Shown here: one piece after another, positions 13,601 to 26,908 of the stretch
How the letters are laid out: every line of letters begins with the position of its first letter
Numbering within the stretch: position 1 is the first letter of the stretch
NCBI GenBank assembly: GCA_023079485.1
Contig: CM041097.1
Location: forward strand, 20,877,158-20,941,157
Length of the DNA stretch: 64,000 nt
Source: Archilochus colubris
Taxonomy: Eukaryota > Chordata > Aves > Apodiformes > Trochilidae
Direction: 5' to 3'
The notes under the pieces: generated by a model
Databases searched by the model: none
What the model was told of the DNA's origin: nothing
The model's input: the letters and a program-made list of their open reading frames with translations, nothing else
Program-made: the position numbers and the translations under genes

Positions 13601-16600
13601 GATTCACAATGCCTCAGATCTTTTTTAAGCTGCAACTGAACATTCATAGAAAAATGAAAACAGTCTGAAACAGTCCAGCCTACCAGCTGTGACATTTTTT
13701 CAGTTCCACTGTCCTGACACCACATCCATTTTTTCCCTTTTTTTGAGCTTTTTCAAAGCTGAGTTCCAGGAACCCACACACAGAAATAGAAGTCTCCCAC
13801 CCCAAACACCTGCCTACCTCTCCTGTCTATTTTCCACATGAAACCTGGCAGGAGGCTGCAGCTCCCCAGGAGGACTCCAGCCCCTCCTCAATCATCACAC
13901 GAGTGCAGCCACAGCAGGAGCCACACTCCCAACATGCCACAAGGCTCTGGGATGGCTGATGCCAAGAAATAGCACTCCAGTGTTTTACCTCTATTTAGTT
14001 TACATAGTATTTGATGCTTTAAACATCAGTTCTCCCTGTGCTATGAAGAGCACGTGTACAAACATGCCTGCAGAAAGCTGCCGTGCAGCTCCAGACGATG
14101 CTGGCCTGAGAACCCCTCAATAACTCAGCAGCAGCAATAAAGGCCTCATATTGTGCTGGCAGTGATATCAGGCAGTCCACAACCAGATGGATGTATTTGT
14201 AAATAAGGCAGATCAGTTTTGTCAGGTTGTAATTGGTTTTAGAACAAGCAATTCCCATGATGACAAACAACAATTAAAGAGCATGGAGCTCCCACAGTGA
14301 GCAACACTGAGTGGGTTTTAAGAGAGGGACAAAAGCAGAGGAGAGATGGAAGGGCTCCCAATGACACACAAAGGGTTTCACCCAACTTCACAGCAATCAG
14401 GAGCACAGACCCAGGTCCCTGTTGTGCCCTCCCTCATCAAGGAGATATCCCACGCATGCCCAGTGCTCCCATGGGGCAGGATTGGTTTGGGTGCAGTACG
14501 ACCCACAGGTAGCTGGACACGTTACACTGGCTACAGAGTGAAAAAGAACATTGGCCACGAGCTGTCAGGGACCCAGCCTTACGTGTTCTAAAGTTTTGTG
14601 ACCTGCAAAATTCTCTCCTTGTGGCTGGTGCCTCAGGAGGGGTTCACCATCTGCTATAGGTTCCTCTCCCATCTGACACGGATGTCATCTCCCCGTGTTT
14701 GTAAAGCAGTAGGGAGCTGCCTCAACAGCACAATCCATGCCACGTACAAGAACATGCCATATGCTTAGGAAGAGAGACAAACGTGCATTTTTTCTTCCTC
14801 TTCTTCCTACTCACCCTTAGACTTGAGCTGACCTCTTACACGAAACAGATTCTTATTATTTCAACAATATCTCAAACTGCTGTCCCCCAAGCACAATGAC
14901 TACACAAGTATTCTTTTTCTCATGGTTTCACTTTCAGAGGTTTCTAAGATGCCATTTTCACTCACAGTATGTTTGCCTATGTTTTTTCTTTAGGGATTGT
15001 AGCAAGAGTAGGTCAAGAGCACAGAAGCACTGCACAAAAATCTGTTTTTAAAAGTGTGAATCACAGAGAACCATCAAGCAAGGATGTTAAAAGAAGCAAT
15101 GCTTCAGAAGAAGCTGCTGCTGAGAGCCTGCTTCCCAATTCACTTGACATACTGCAAGTTGAAACTGGTTCACCTCTGGTATTTATTATTCTTCAGTTTT
15201 TGCCACACTTTCTCAGTTTTTTCCTGAACTACTCAAAAAAATACAATTACAGTGGAGATCCTGATTCCCACTTTCACGTTATGACAGCAGAAGTCTCATA
15301 CACCTTACTGGTAAAAAACCAATAGGGCAGTACTACAGCCCCTAGAAAACACTGGCTGTATTCACAGTGTAAAGTGAAGTAAAGAACAGTAAAAAATGGC
15401 TAAAGGAAAATGTGGCAAACTAAAAAGTTAATCTTGCAGAGTTTCTGTATTTAACTGTTAGAACCATTTCAAAGAGCCCTGACTGGGATGCCAATGGTCT
15501 TTGTTTCCTCAGGGTGCAACACTGGCTGTACACAGACCCTCACACCAGGCACAGGCTGCAGAGTGACCTAAACACTAGGTTCATCTTCACCATGATGGAC
15601 ATACTCAGCCCCAGCCCCAAACAGTGCAGATCCCCTGAGATGTGGATCAGGGTGGTTTCCATCACAGTGATGCCAGCTGTCCCAGCTCAGCAGTACTTTT
15701 GTACAGCACCTGAACCATCCTGAACCTACCCTATGTGATGGAGGAAAGCTCAGATTGCAGGCTGCTCTCTCCTGCAGCTGCAGTCCATCTCCAAGCTGTG
15801 AGGTTAAGCATTACTTGCACCATGGTGGTGAAGATCCATCTGTTTCTGCACCACAGAGAGGAACACTGTTCTGCCCCAAGGAGCCATGAACCTCCCTTGA
15901 AAACAGGAAGCAGCAGCTGAGTCAAGCAAACAGGCAAGAGGCAGCCAGGGACCTCACCGTGGCTTATCTCCCCAGATCAGCCCATCAGACCATTTTCTAG
16001 ACCTCACAAAAGAACCAAACTTCAAACAGATGGTTACAGGAGAAGCACACAGCAGACACACATCACCCAACCACTGGAGCAGCACAGAAGACACAACTGA
16101 CCAAAGCAAAGGGCTGGTGCACAGAGGCAGCTTCTAGTCCAGACTTCTATCCCTACTCCTAACCACCACCCTCTTGCCCAAATCTCTGTGCCTCTGCACC
16201 TCCCCATCAGCCCAACTCCTGCCTGCCTCTCAGAAGCACTGGCAAAGTAAAATCATTAATAGTCCTAAACATTTTGAAACTATTACATGGGTATTTACAG
16301 CAATGCTGGTGTTACTTAATCCAGTGCCCTCTCTCAGAGCATCATTGTGATGCTGCAGGGGAAGCTCTAATGTACCCAGCCAACTGTGCAATGCTCTACA
16401 TGGGGACAGAAATTGCTTTCTGATCTCCCTAGCAATCACATTCCACCCTGAAGCATGATATTTGATTGTGCTAAGCTCAGCATGCTTAACTGTACATAAT
16501 ATTGACTGTAAAAGTACTCAGCCCTTCTGAACATATGCCCATCATTAGGCAAAACTGCAAAATAAAAAACATCCATCAGGATATTCCAGCGTATGCTTGG

Positions 16601-17590
16601 CAGTGTAACCCTATGGAGCAGCAACATACAAATACCTTCCCCTTAAGGGACCAGCACTCTCCTGTACACTACACCATGGCTGAAGTGCTCAATGGGACAA
16701 TCAGAAGGTCTTCCACCTACAGGAGAGCCACACCAAAGGAGGAGACCTTTGCCAGACCTCCCACCCCTTCCTGCTTTGGAGGGGTGGGTGCAGAGAGGCT
16801 CCAGCCACTGCGGGGTGAGGAGCAAGGGGATTGAGTGACCCCTCACACAGGCAGGGATTTGGGCACAGGATCTCAAGGCCATGAAGCACCACATCCCACA
16901 GGAGGGTTTGCTTCAAACCCACAGCACCGTATTTGAGAGCAGCAGGGTTGTATTTTCAAACAAAACACTACCATCTTGGTCAGTGCAGGGCTTTCCCACC
17001 CTTTCATGGTTGCTTAGGGCATGCTGTCCCTCCAGAGGAGTGAGCATGTTCTCCCAAACAACAGAAGCAAAATCAGCTGCCTGCAATAACACTGTCTCAG
17101 AAGGGCAAATATGTCATCAACTAACAGCAGATCTCCTTCCAGTGGAGGTCACTGCTAAGTCCCCCAGAGCATCCTTCCAGAGTTTCTGCAGGCAAACAAG
17201 AATAGAAAATGGGGAGTTTAAGAGAAAGCTAAATATTCTCCATGCTCTTGGCAGGACAATCTTGTAGGCAGTATTTCTTCCTTCACTAGCTGACCAGCTA
17301 AACACAGCATCTTCCAATACTCTGACACAGCTTTGCTGTGTCACTTCCCACTCAGGACAAAGCAGTTGGCACAAAAAGTCAAAGCACTGTTTCCACCTTG
17401 TCCTGAGCTTCAGCCTGCTGTTTCACACCACAGTCCCACACATCCAAATAGGATTCCTCTGCACCAGGCTTCACCTCCTGATCATCACTGTCCAGCAAGT
17501 CCACCCCAAGCTCCTGCAGCTTTCAGTCTGCCACACTGCCAACACTTTAAAATGACAGCTGAGTTTTCCTTCTCTCCAGATCAGATAAAA

Positions 17591-17619
17591 GTCTCTCTCT
17601 CTCTCTCTCTCTCTCTTTA
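17591..17619. repeat. (CT)n microsatellite
   Basis: An uninterrupted dinucleotide run of about 14 CT units lies in SRGAP3 intron 1. It reads as (AG)n on the transcribed minus strand. Confidence 0.95.
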
Positions 17620-20600
17620 AAATTTCAAACATTAACAAGTTGTCTTGAATAAAACATTCTCTAGGCTCTTCACAAATATCAATTAACCTTTTTTCACACA
17701 GAGAAAATCTTGAATTCTCTCTAGAGAACACAAAAGAACACACCAACAGTTTGATCTCCAATTCTTACTCTTTTATGATTTCTTCTGTAATCTCAATGAT
17801 TAAATTATGTCACTAGAGTTGAAATTCCATGGAGTAAAAAAAGGGGAGATTGCAACACAGACTTCTTCCCTAAACCCAGTTCATTTAAAGCCACTTGGTC
17901 ACTGACATTGGACAGCAAGTCCTACCTGCTGCAGTAGAACTTTGCCTGAGCCAAGAGCTTTAAACATCACCACAAATACCCCAGGTTTTGTTCCCTCAGT
18001 CCTCAGCTGCTGACAGACTGTAAGCTCACAAAGTCAGAGTCTTTCCTGAAAAGCATTTATCTGATATGGGTACACCAGCTTTCACCACACAGGAAGGCAG
18101 AATTCCTGTCACCTTGGGCAGGGGAAACATTTTCATTCCCTAGCAAGGGCTGTTATTGACATGAAACAATTATTGATTAGCCAGTGCATTCAACAGAGAA
18201 AAATGATGTGCACACAAGGCCAGCAACCCAAAATCATCTAACTGGTAATCTTGAGCTAAGAAATCTGTTCTTCAGATCACCTTCTCTAAAAAAGCCAAGA
18301 GCAGAACTCTAACCTCAGTCTCTAACCACACCGCAGAATGGCCTCAAGACCACAAATAACTCTTCAAACAAACAAAGCTAATTAATACTACAACATTTAA
18401 AAGAAAACCAAACTTTGGGGCTTGTTCAAGGGGAAGCCACTGCTTCATGATACTCATAGCCAGAATATCTGCTGTGATGCTCCAATGTATGATACTGTTC
18501 CACAGAGCTGGACCTCAGAGGTGGGGCTGGTCCAGCAGACTGGAAAGGCAAGGGAAAACCTTCTTTTCCCTTCATGGGAACAATTAAAGCCAGAGACCTA
18601 CTGACCTCTGGTCATTCACATGTTTTCTTTTTAAATATTTACTCCTGCTATACAAGCAGGATAGTAAACCAATACGAGTCTCACCTCATCACTTCAGTTG
18701 GCTTTGCTGGCTGGATAACAACCCAAGCAAGAGCTGTATGGATGCAGTCCTGGCCCTGGGGAGCTGCAGCCCTGGGTGATACCAGAAGCAGCAGGATCAG
18801 CAGCCACCCCAAGCTGCAGCCCTTCTCCTCCACTTGTCTTACACAGGCCACGGAGGCTGAGAGGCCAAGAGGGACAGAGCTCAACAATTAGGGATGCTCA
18901 ACTCTCCTCTGTCTGATGTAGAAACAATCAAGAAACTGCAGACAATTTAACACTATAGTGGTTCTAACAGCTTTCATCACTGAGCTTTCCCACACAGCTG
19001 CCATTGCTACAAGAGGGAGTGATATTTTACAGAGCCACTTGGCTTGTAAGATGATTAGAGTGTCTGCAGTCCCTTGCTACACATATGACAGTTCTTCCCA
19101 AAGCCAAAGGTGAAAAAGGAAAGTAAAACCTTTCCCCCTTCCCCTCTTCAAAGCTATTCTTTGACTCCAAAGGAATGGGGAGTGATAGACACCAGTGTAG
19201 ATTCTTTTCTGGAGCTGTTGGGCACAGAGGGACTCTCCAGCTCACAGACTAACAACCCACAGCACCAAATGTCTCCATGGAGAATCTCCCTGAATGTCAG
19301 GCTGACTTCAGCAGCCAGGCAGGGAGGGCAGTGAAGCTAACAGAACAGTTTTGTCCTTAAGGGAGGCAGCTCAACAGCACAAGATGTGTAAGAAAGAGAA
19401 CCTCACAGTACCCTCCTCCCAGTTCCTGGGTCCCCCAGTCCGGGGGTTCCCCCCTGGGAACCTCACACCAGTACAGACAGACACAGAGGACAAGACCTGG
19501 CAGAGGCACTGCTGTCACTGCCCCCCAGAGCTGCATCTGGGAACCCACCTTCTCCAAGAGGCCAGGACAGAAGCACCCATTTCCCTAAGGAAATCGTAAC
19601 ACCGCACCATTTACATGGATCTCTTTTTAAAACAAAGGGGGAGATTTAAATCACAGAGGATGATTTGACACAAAGGGGGGTGGTCTAAAACAAAGAGGAT
19701 GATTAAAAACCTCTCCCTCCTTGCCATGGACAGGATCCTAACAGCTGCCTCCTCACTGATGAGCAATGACAAGGCTGGGATAAATAATGAGCCTGTATAT
19801 CCCCAGCCTGGCAGGCCAGGGCTGCTGTGCCATTTTTCACATGAGCTCTGAAACCAAGCTGCTGACTGCTCACAGTCCTTAAACCATCCCACAGCACTGT
19901 GGCACTTAGAAACACACCAGCCCTATCACACCAACAGGGTCCCAGCCCAGGGAATCTACTAAAACCACATCAGCCTCCTCAGCATCCTCATCCCCACACT
20001 TCACTGCCCATCCTAAGGCAGGGAGATGCTCAGCTGCTGCCTCTTCCCACTCCACGGCAGCTGTCTTACAGAGGTGGGGAAAGGGACACCAAAAAAAGCC
20101 ATCTTGGGCCAGTTTTTCAGATAAAAGTTTACTAATGAGGTTCTTGGAGATGTGAACAGCTCAAAGTGTGTCCAAAGCAGGGGCAGCTGGTGATGACTGG
20201 AAGCCCTAAGGGGGTCACCAGTGACAGGTACAACCATTGTTACCCTCCCTGTGTCCTCCCTCCCTGCTATGATACACACCAGTAACACACAGAGGTGGGG
20301 CACACACAACACCATGGGTATTAGGAAGAAATATCCCTCTTTTTAAAGAGGAAGATTTGCTGGCAGCTCTGCAAAAGCCTCCTGGGATTAAATCAGCTCT
20401 GGAGATTTCACAGCCACCCAGGCTGTAAGAAAGAGGAGGTGACTTCATGCCAGTTTCTGCTGGAGAGTGGCAGAAGGGACAGGACTGCACAGGTTGCTGC
20501 ACCCTTCCCCAGCCCCATGTTTCCTGAGTGCCTCTGGAGCTGGGAAAGCATTTCAGGAGGCGATTGCTGATGCTGCCGTGGGTGGTAGCTTGACAAACAG

Positions 20601-22498
20601 CTCCTGAAACAAAGCCAAATTCAGGCAAGAGAGAATTTAAGAGCTCGAGGGGGAGGGTTTCCCCCGCCTTCAATGGGCCAGCAGAAGGGGAGAGTAAATC
20701 CTGCTTCTGATAGGTGCTAAAACTGCACATACAGATCTTAAAATATTACACCTTGCAGAGGCTTATAAATATCTGTTAAGCACCTGAATTGCATTTGGTG
20801 CTGCACTCTTACAGCCCTTAAAACCCTTCACCTGGAACCAGGACTAGCTACAGGCCATGAATAAGAGTTGTAAGAGGTTTTTACCATTAGCAGGAAGAAG
20901 GGCAGATTGATAAATAATGTCTGCTGCACCCAGGTACCTGCCTGCTATCAGGAAAGGCAACAGCTGAGCTTGCAAGGATCAAAATCTTCCTCTTTTGTAT
21001 TGAAACACAGCCATCAGCTCTCAACAGACCACATGCTCACTCCTCCTGGCCCATCCCAGACAATTAAGCCAATGGAAATTTTCTATCTGTTTCTGTGATT
21101 AATATTTAGCAGTTCCAAAGAGCTGGAACTTTCCTTTTTCTTTTGCACAGAACCATTTTATTAAACGGACTGACAGGTTTTAAGCCTTGATGCCTTCTCC
21201 AACTGGCAGCCAAGCTTCTCTCCTGAGCAAGCCATAACCCCTGATAATAATTTGGTGTGGTATCTTATTTGGCATAATAAAAATTTTCTGAGCAAAGTGG
21301 AATGAGAGCACTAGGTAGGAAACAATGACATTAAAGAAGGGATGCAACTACTGCACTAGACAAGGTAAAATGAAGCCAACAAGCAGTGATAACTTAAACT
21401 GCAGTTCTCCCATGGAAATGGGAGAAACAACCACATTGGTATTCTTGGACCCCAGGTTTGCAAGCCTTTTTAATGTTTTGATATGCTAAATCCATCAAAA
21501 CTTAAGTTCTATTATCAATTTACACAGCCAATAAGAGCCCTATAAGTGCAAGAAATCATTCTTTTACCACTCTGAAGCCAGAAGCAGCATGGATAGACTA
21601 TGGGCTTCAGGATCTCCAGGGATCTCCAGCCATATGACAGGAGATGCTATTGACTCGCAGCAGTCTGCCTGCCAACAATAACCAAATAGATGATACCATG
21701 ACCTGAATCTTGCCAGGGTTAAAGAAAAGCTTCAGGAAGCAATACAAAATTAAACAGCCAATCAACAGGATGCCAAATTTTCTGCAAGATTTACAATGCT
21801 GTACCACAGACAGTTGCATCTACATAATTAAAACTGGTTAGTTTTGCTGTATTAAAGCAACAAATCGTGCATTCGACAGTAGTGAGAAAAAGACATTAAC
21901 TCACCTTTCTGGCCAGATAGGCCAATTAAAGTGGTCTAAAACATCTGAAAACACCGACTTTAAATTGTGCATCTGAGGATATATTCTAACACCAAAAGGA
22001 CTGCATTCTGTGTTACACGAGCAGCTTTAACGGGGAAGCTGCAAACAGACAGTTGTATCTTTATCAACATTTTTAATGCAACCATTCCCATCTGCAAACC
22101 TAAAAGAGACAAATAGGAAAGTCTGTCTCCTGAAAGGTACCCATAATATGTCATTTCTGGTACAGTCAAGCAGACACCTGGTGCCAACCCCGAGGCCAGC
22201 TCTCCCCTCCAGACAGCTGCAGAAGGATGCAGCCCGGCAGCAGAGGAGAGGGATGGACTTCAGACAGACAAAATGGATGCAGGGTAAGTGACAGGGGAAA
22301 TTAACCCCACGGGAGGGACCCGACAGGGGGGGTGTGCCCTGGAGCAGTCCTGGAGGGAGGTTCCCATGCAGGGACAGAGGGAAACGCTGCGGATTGCTGC
22401 AAGGACAGACAGACCGCAGCAGCCACCCGCACCGACCAGAAGGTGTTTCCACTGCTAAAAACGAAGCAGCACTGCCCCGGAGCCTCAGCACCCTGCAT

Positions 22499-22548
22499 CC
22501 CTGACACCCCCCGCATCCCTGACACCCCCCCCCCGCATCCCTGCCCCA
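22499..22548. repeat. C-rich short tandem repeat
   Basis: The unit CCCTGACACCCCCCGCAT occurs about 2.5 times with variable C-run length. It lies in a locally GC-rich patch of SRGAP3 intron 1. Confidence 0.75.
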
Positions 22549-25500
22549 GCTCTCTCTGCAGGAGTCTGTGCATCAGACAGCTCTGGCACCACTCCCCTCT
22601 ATCTTTTCACTGCATTTCCAGGACAACTCCTTCCCTCCGTGAGAAACGCGGGGACAACTCTCCAGGGAGGGAAAGAAGATAGGGAGCCATTACAGCTGAT
22701 AAATCACTCCTGTGCACAAAGATTATTCACCAGTTAAACTCTGCTCACGCCAATCGTGCTCCCCACACAGCTCCGGGGATCAGCCATTTGTTACCGCAGC
22801 ACCCGGAGCTCAGGAGGGCAGGGCAGGGCTCAGCTCCCATCCTGCAGATATTGACAGCCTGGCCCCAGACCAGGACTTTCTGCATCCCAACAGCCACAGC
22901 AAGAGACCTTGCAGCAAAACTTCCCTAAAAATCAGTCCAAGCTCTACCCACACCCCCGTTACTCCCAGGTGCCCATCGGGCTCCTCCAGTAACACCTGAG
23001 CGGCCAAGGGGCTGGTGGACTCCAGGCACTGCTGCATGGTTCTTGCCTTGCAAGAGCCCCTGGTGCTGGCTGACACCACACAGGCTGTGTCAGACAATGC
23101 TGGCACACACCCTGACCTTTTCCAGTCCTCCCTGACATCCATCTTTGAAACACATTTTGAACACACCTCTGCTGGCAGTTACCTTCACATCCACCCGTTC
23201 CCATGCATTCCCTGCAGCTCACATCCAGGGTTTGCCACCTCTCTCCCTGTTTTTCTTCATCACACCACAGGGACCACCACTGTGCTGTGTTCAGGTTTCA
23301 GCCCAGCCCTCAGTAACAAGACATCACTTCTTCACATTCTCATCTTTTACCATCTTCATACATCAGCTCTTCCATACCAACATTTTGTTTCCATTAGCCT
23401 CCCTTGCCACCACACCCCCTTTTCTTTCTCCCCACTTCTTTTCCATTTTAGTCTTTATCTGGAGATTTGGGTGTCCATTTCACCACGATGGTAGGGGTCT
23501 AGATATGAATAGAATAATGAGTAAATCCCCAAAGGAAATGAACAGGCTATCTGGGATAATGAGGTGACCAACATGAAAACCCAAGGTTGAGCCAAGAGAG
23601 ATCAGGCCTTGTAGCAGGGGGTGCAGAAGTGGATGTGGGTGGTCATGATCACTGCCACAGCCACAGAGAAGGTTTAGATGATGACAAACCCTCAAACAAA
23701 GCAAAAGGCCCATCCCCTACACAGAGCATCCTCAGCAGCCAGGCCTCCTCGGGTCCCTTCTCACACAACAACCAACCAGTGACCTTTCACTAGGACTTTC
23801 CACACAGTTACATTTTGTCCCACTGCTCCTACTTAATGATGAAACACACACTAGGGACAACAGACTTGCGAGGACCAGAACTCCTTGACCTCATCGAGGT
23901 CACCCTGTGGCCATGCCAGCCTTGTGACAGACCTGAGGTGATGGAGCTGCCACCACCTCCCAGGCAGCACAGCCAGATGCTGGGTCTGACTCCCCCTGCC
24001 TCACCCCTGACCACATCCAAATCAACTTTTACTCAGATGGAATTACAGACCAAGCACCCTAAACCAGAAAACAGACATTTCTGAAGGTATAATTAGGCAC
24101 AGAAGAGTATCAAGGAAATTATTACCAGCCCATCAGCAAACTCTGTCTGCGTTATAGCTGCCCAAAAAAGCAGCCCAAAACGTGATCACTGTGGTGCAAT
24201 AAAACACCCTTATACACAACCCCAGCATCAAGAGTCTAACATATGGAAACCATGAGGCTACAGAAGCCGGGCCAAGAACCATCATGGCAAATGAGTATTC
24301 CAGTTACAAAGAACAACAAGAAAAAAATATTGGAGATGTCTGCAGTGAAGCTTTTGGAACAGATCAGACCCAGTCCTGCCTCCAGCTACCCCACTGCAGC
24401 CCCGAGCATCCGAGAAGCAGGAACCACCTGGCCCAGGCCATCTTCAAGAACAAGATGAAAACATGGCACAGTTGCTTTGAATAAACGCAAATCCCCTCCC
24501 ATAACACAGAACAATACCACAGGCTAAAAGAATATTTCCTCTGTTTAACTGCAGGGTGCAATAACATCAATTTGCCCAAATTACACACAAGCAGAAAGGT
24601 AATTGGCACTATGCAGAGCATGTTGTGACTGTTATATCACTCTTCGAAGCTAACTACAAAAGACTGAAAGGCAAGAAAATAAACAATGGCACGAAATCAG
24701 ACAGCCCCTTCCCCAAAATCCTTCCATCTGCCATTGCACTGCAGAATCTCACAGTGCTGGGTGTGCAGAGAAGGCATCACCCAGCTGAGCTCAGGAACCA
24801 ACACGTCAAGTGACCTCTAGAGAAAAGAGGAAAGGTGTTTGCTTTGCACATTCAGGGGTTAATTCTCAGGAAAGCTATTTCATAGTTTTCCTTCATTCTG
24901 TCTTAACCAGAAACTTAAACATAACAAAATGGTGAACAGGTACCTAAATAAAACAAACCAAATGGAGATTTGAGCCAACTTTATATAATAGCAGGGGGAC
25001 CTGAAAGAGACAGCTTGTTGAGAAAGCATTAAGCAAGCAGTTCGGTACCCTCAACCTGAAAGGGGGAAAGGAATTATTACCAACTAACAGAATTATGGAT
25101 CCTTGCAAGGGTGAGTAGATTTTCAAACTGAAGCTATCAAAAGGTATCAGTAAACACAGTTTGCTAATGATATTAAAAATCCTATTTCTGTAATAGAGAG
25201 ATGGCTACACAGAGGCCAATACTGTGTGGCCACACACACTCCCACACAGCACCTCACCAGCCTGCAGACATTTGTGATGTTTCAGAGGGCACCAACTTTC
25301 CAGAATAAGCTTAACTGCTAAGAAAATTAATCTGGAGCCCGGTATTTGAGGCTCAGTGGTCTCAAAGCACACAGCCTTTAATTACACCCCTCCAGCATTC
25401 GGAAACAGAGCGGGGCTGCTTCAAAGGTCTTCTCGCTGCGACACTCGGTCTTGCATAATAACGACCGTGTCCCCCGGAGCCTGCTGCGGGGCCGGTGTTC

Positions 25501-25948
25501 GGGAAGTTCCTTACATAAGACCCGCAAGATCAAGGCGCTCCCCCGCGGGGAGGCCCCGGCCGCAGCCCCGCAGCCCCCCGCAGCAGGCAGCTTTCCCCTG
25601 GGGAGCCACAGCCCTGCCCGACCGCACCGCGGCGGCCCCGCCCGGGGGTGATGCCGGGGCGGGTGCGGGTCACGGCCGCACCGCACCGCCAAGCGAGACC
25701 CTCCCCGCCAAGACCGGGCTTTAACGACCCGCCCGCACAGCCCGCCCGCACAGCCCCGCACAGCCCCGCACGGCTCCGGCCGCCGGTACTCTTGAGACCG
25801 CAAGAGGGGACGGGGAGCGTTGCGGGCTCCCGTAGCCGGAGCCCCGATCCCGCGCTCCCCCTCTCAGGCCCCGCGCCCCGCCCGCCCCGCACACAAAGGC
25901 GGCTTCGCAGCCCTGCCCGTCCCGCAGCGCGGCGGCCCCGCTCCCCAC

Positions 25949-26015
25949 CTTTGACTTGCGCCTCGTAGTCGGCGATGATCTCTTTGTCCTTCTTGAACTT
26001 GCCCTGCGATGACAT
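25949..26015 (-). CDS. SRGAP3: SLIT-ROBO Rho GTPase-activating protein 3, first coding exon (partial gene)
   Basis: The minus-strand exon starts at ATG 26,015-26,013 and encodes 22 residues, beginning MSSQGKFKKDKEIIADYE and ending AQVK, plus the first base of the next codon. It then meets a canonical donor (AAAG followed by GTGGGG at 25,948). This is the characteristic start of the srGAP F-BAR domain. Human SRGAP1, 2 and 3 all share the FKKDKEIIA core, and the MSSQ opening is that of SRGAP3. srGAP3 is a cytoplasmic, membrane-bending F-BAR/RhoGAP/SH3 protein that acts on Rac1 downstream of Slit-Robo signalling in neurons. Only the tip of the first F-BAR helix is here; the rest lies beyond base 1 after a long intron. 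The divergent neighbour THUMPD3 supports the paralogue choice, because human SRGAP3 and THUMPD3 are also neighbours in divergent orientation. The reading frame continues open into the intron, but that part is not coding. Confidence 0.93.
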
Positions 26016-26182
26016 GGTGCGGGAGGGCGCGGGCTCCGCCGGGACACCCGCTCCGCGCACCGCACCGCCGGCCCCGCCGCCGTCTCACCCGGCCGCGGCC
26101 CCGCTGCCGCCCGCGGCTGCCTTCATTGGCGGCGCCGGGGACACCGCGCAGCGCCGCCGCCCTCAGGAGACGAGACGAGCCC

Positions 26183-26270
26183 TTGCCGAACCGAACCGAG
26201 CCCAGCCTAGCCCAGCTCAGCCCCGCCGAACCGAACCGAACCGAACCGAACCGAACCGATCCGATCCCCT
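26183..26270. repeat. CCGAA pentanucleotide tandem repeat in the SRGAP3 promoter island
   Basis: The run is interrupted: CCGAACCGAA precedes AGCCCAGCC-type sequence, then about seven CCGAA units follow from about 26,226 to 26,258 and pass into CCGATCCGATCC. It lies about 170-250 bp upstream of the SRGAP3 ATG, so it is probably in the 5' UTR or core promoter. Confidence 0.85.
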
Positions 26271-26435
26271 CCGCGCCTCACACAGCCGCCCCGCTGCCCG
26301 CCGCCAGCCGAGGCGGAGCGCTGACGCCGCTCCCGCGCTCAGGTTGCGCGCGAAGGGGCGGGGCCGTCGTGAGGGGCGGGGCGGGGCGGGCGGCCTCGCG
26401 CCCCCTCCCCTCCCCGGGCGCCCCGCGGGAAGGGC

Positions 26436-26512
26436 CGGGGCCGGGGGGGGCGGGAAGGGGGACGGGGGGGACAACGGGGACAACGGGGACAACGGGGACA
26501 ACGGGGACAACG
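26436..26512. repeat. G-run cluster followed by an ACAACGGGG tandem repeat
   Basis: Bases of about 26,436-26,470 hold at least five runs of three or more G with short spacers, a strong G-quadruplex pattern on the plus strand. They pass directly into about five copies of the nonamer ACAACGGGG (26,471-26,512). Together they form a strand-asymmetric block upstream of SRGAP3. Confidence 0.85.
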
Positions 26513-26845
26513 GGACCCCCGGCTCGGCCCGGTCCCGCCCCGCGCTATCGAGGCGCTGTTAATGAGGGGCCCAGCCGCCGCACCGGGCGGTCCCCGCAAC
26601 CGGGCGGTGTGCGCCTTCCCCCGGCCGGGGGTCTGCACCGCCCGCGCTCCCCAACCCCCGGAGGGGCGAGGGGCTGCGCTGCTGCGCCCAAAGCTTTCCG
26701 CATCCCGTGGAGAAGCTGTTCCTCTGGGGAGAAAGCACCAGATAGGGCAACATTAGCAATGAAGTGGGGTGGCAGCTGAGGTGCCGGTGACACGGCCGTG
26801 GGGGTGCTCCCTAAGGACATGCCTCAGGCTGACAGTGGCCCCACC

Positions 26846-26908
26846 ACCATGGCACCCGTGTCCGCACCGTGGCACCCATGTCCCCACTATGGCACCCGTG
26901 TCCCCACC
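26846..26908. repeat. Short minisatellite, about 21 bp x 3
   Basis: Three imperfect copies of a unit around ATGGCACCCGTGTCCCCAC lie just outside the CpG island. They vary at a few positions (CCCGTGTCC versus CCCATGTCC). No coding meaning is apparent. Confidence 0.75.

Larger units (their letters stand above)
1..25948 (-). other. SRGAP3: SRGAP3 intron 1 (5' part, runs off the left edge)
   Basis: From the donor at 25,948 back to base 1 no further SRGAP3 exon can be recognised. The next exon should continue the F-BAR helix from a codon starting with G in phase 1. Family members carry a very long first intron, so the whole stretch is inferred to be intron 1. Open reading frames here are short (mostly under 120 codons), occur on both strands and match nothing I recognise except CR1 debris. 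The intron carries simple repeats (listed separately) and AT-rich stretches, for example about 11.2-11.7 kb and 13.2-13.5 kb. I saw no RNA gene. Conserved enhancers may exist but cannot be judged from one sequence. Confidence 0.8.
25440..26760 (-). promoter_or_regulatory. SRGAP3: CpG-island promoter and 5' UTR region of SRGAP3
   Basis: Base composition changes sharply at about 25.44 kb to very GC- and CpG-rich sequence, and falls back near 26.76 kb. The SRGAP3 start codon lies inside the island. The 5' UTR and transcription start must lie to its right on the minus strand. No TATA box is apparent, as is usual for island promoters. The long overlapping open frames on both strands across this region are stop-poor GC-rich sequence, not genes. 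Whether the island also fires a divergent plus-strand transcript cannot be decided here. Confidence 0.75.

Noticed and set aside
25530..26779. Several 100-256-codon open frames on both strands of the SRGAP3 island
   Set aside because: Only the 22 codons ending at the 25,949 donor match a known protein. The rest is GC-rich stop-poor sequence reading into intron or UTR.
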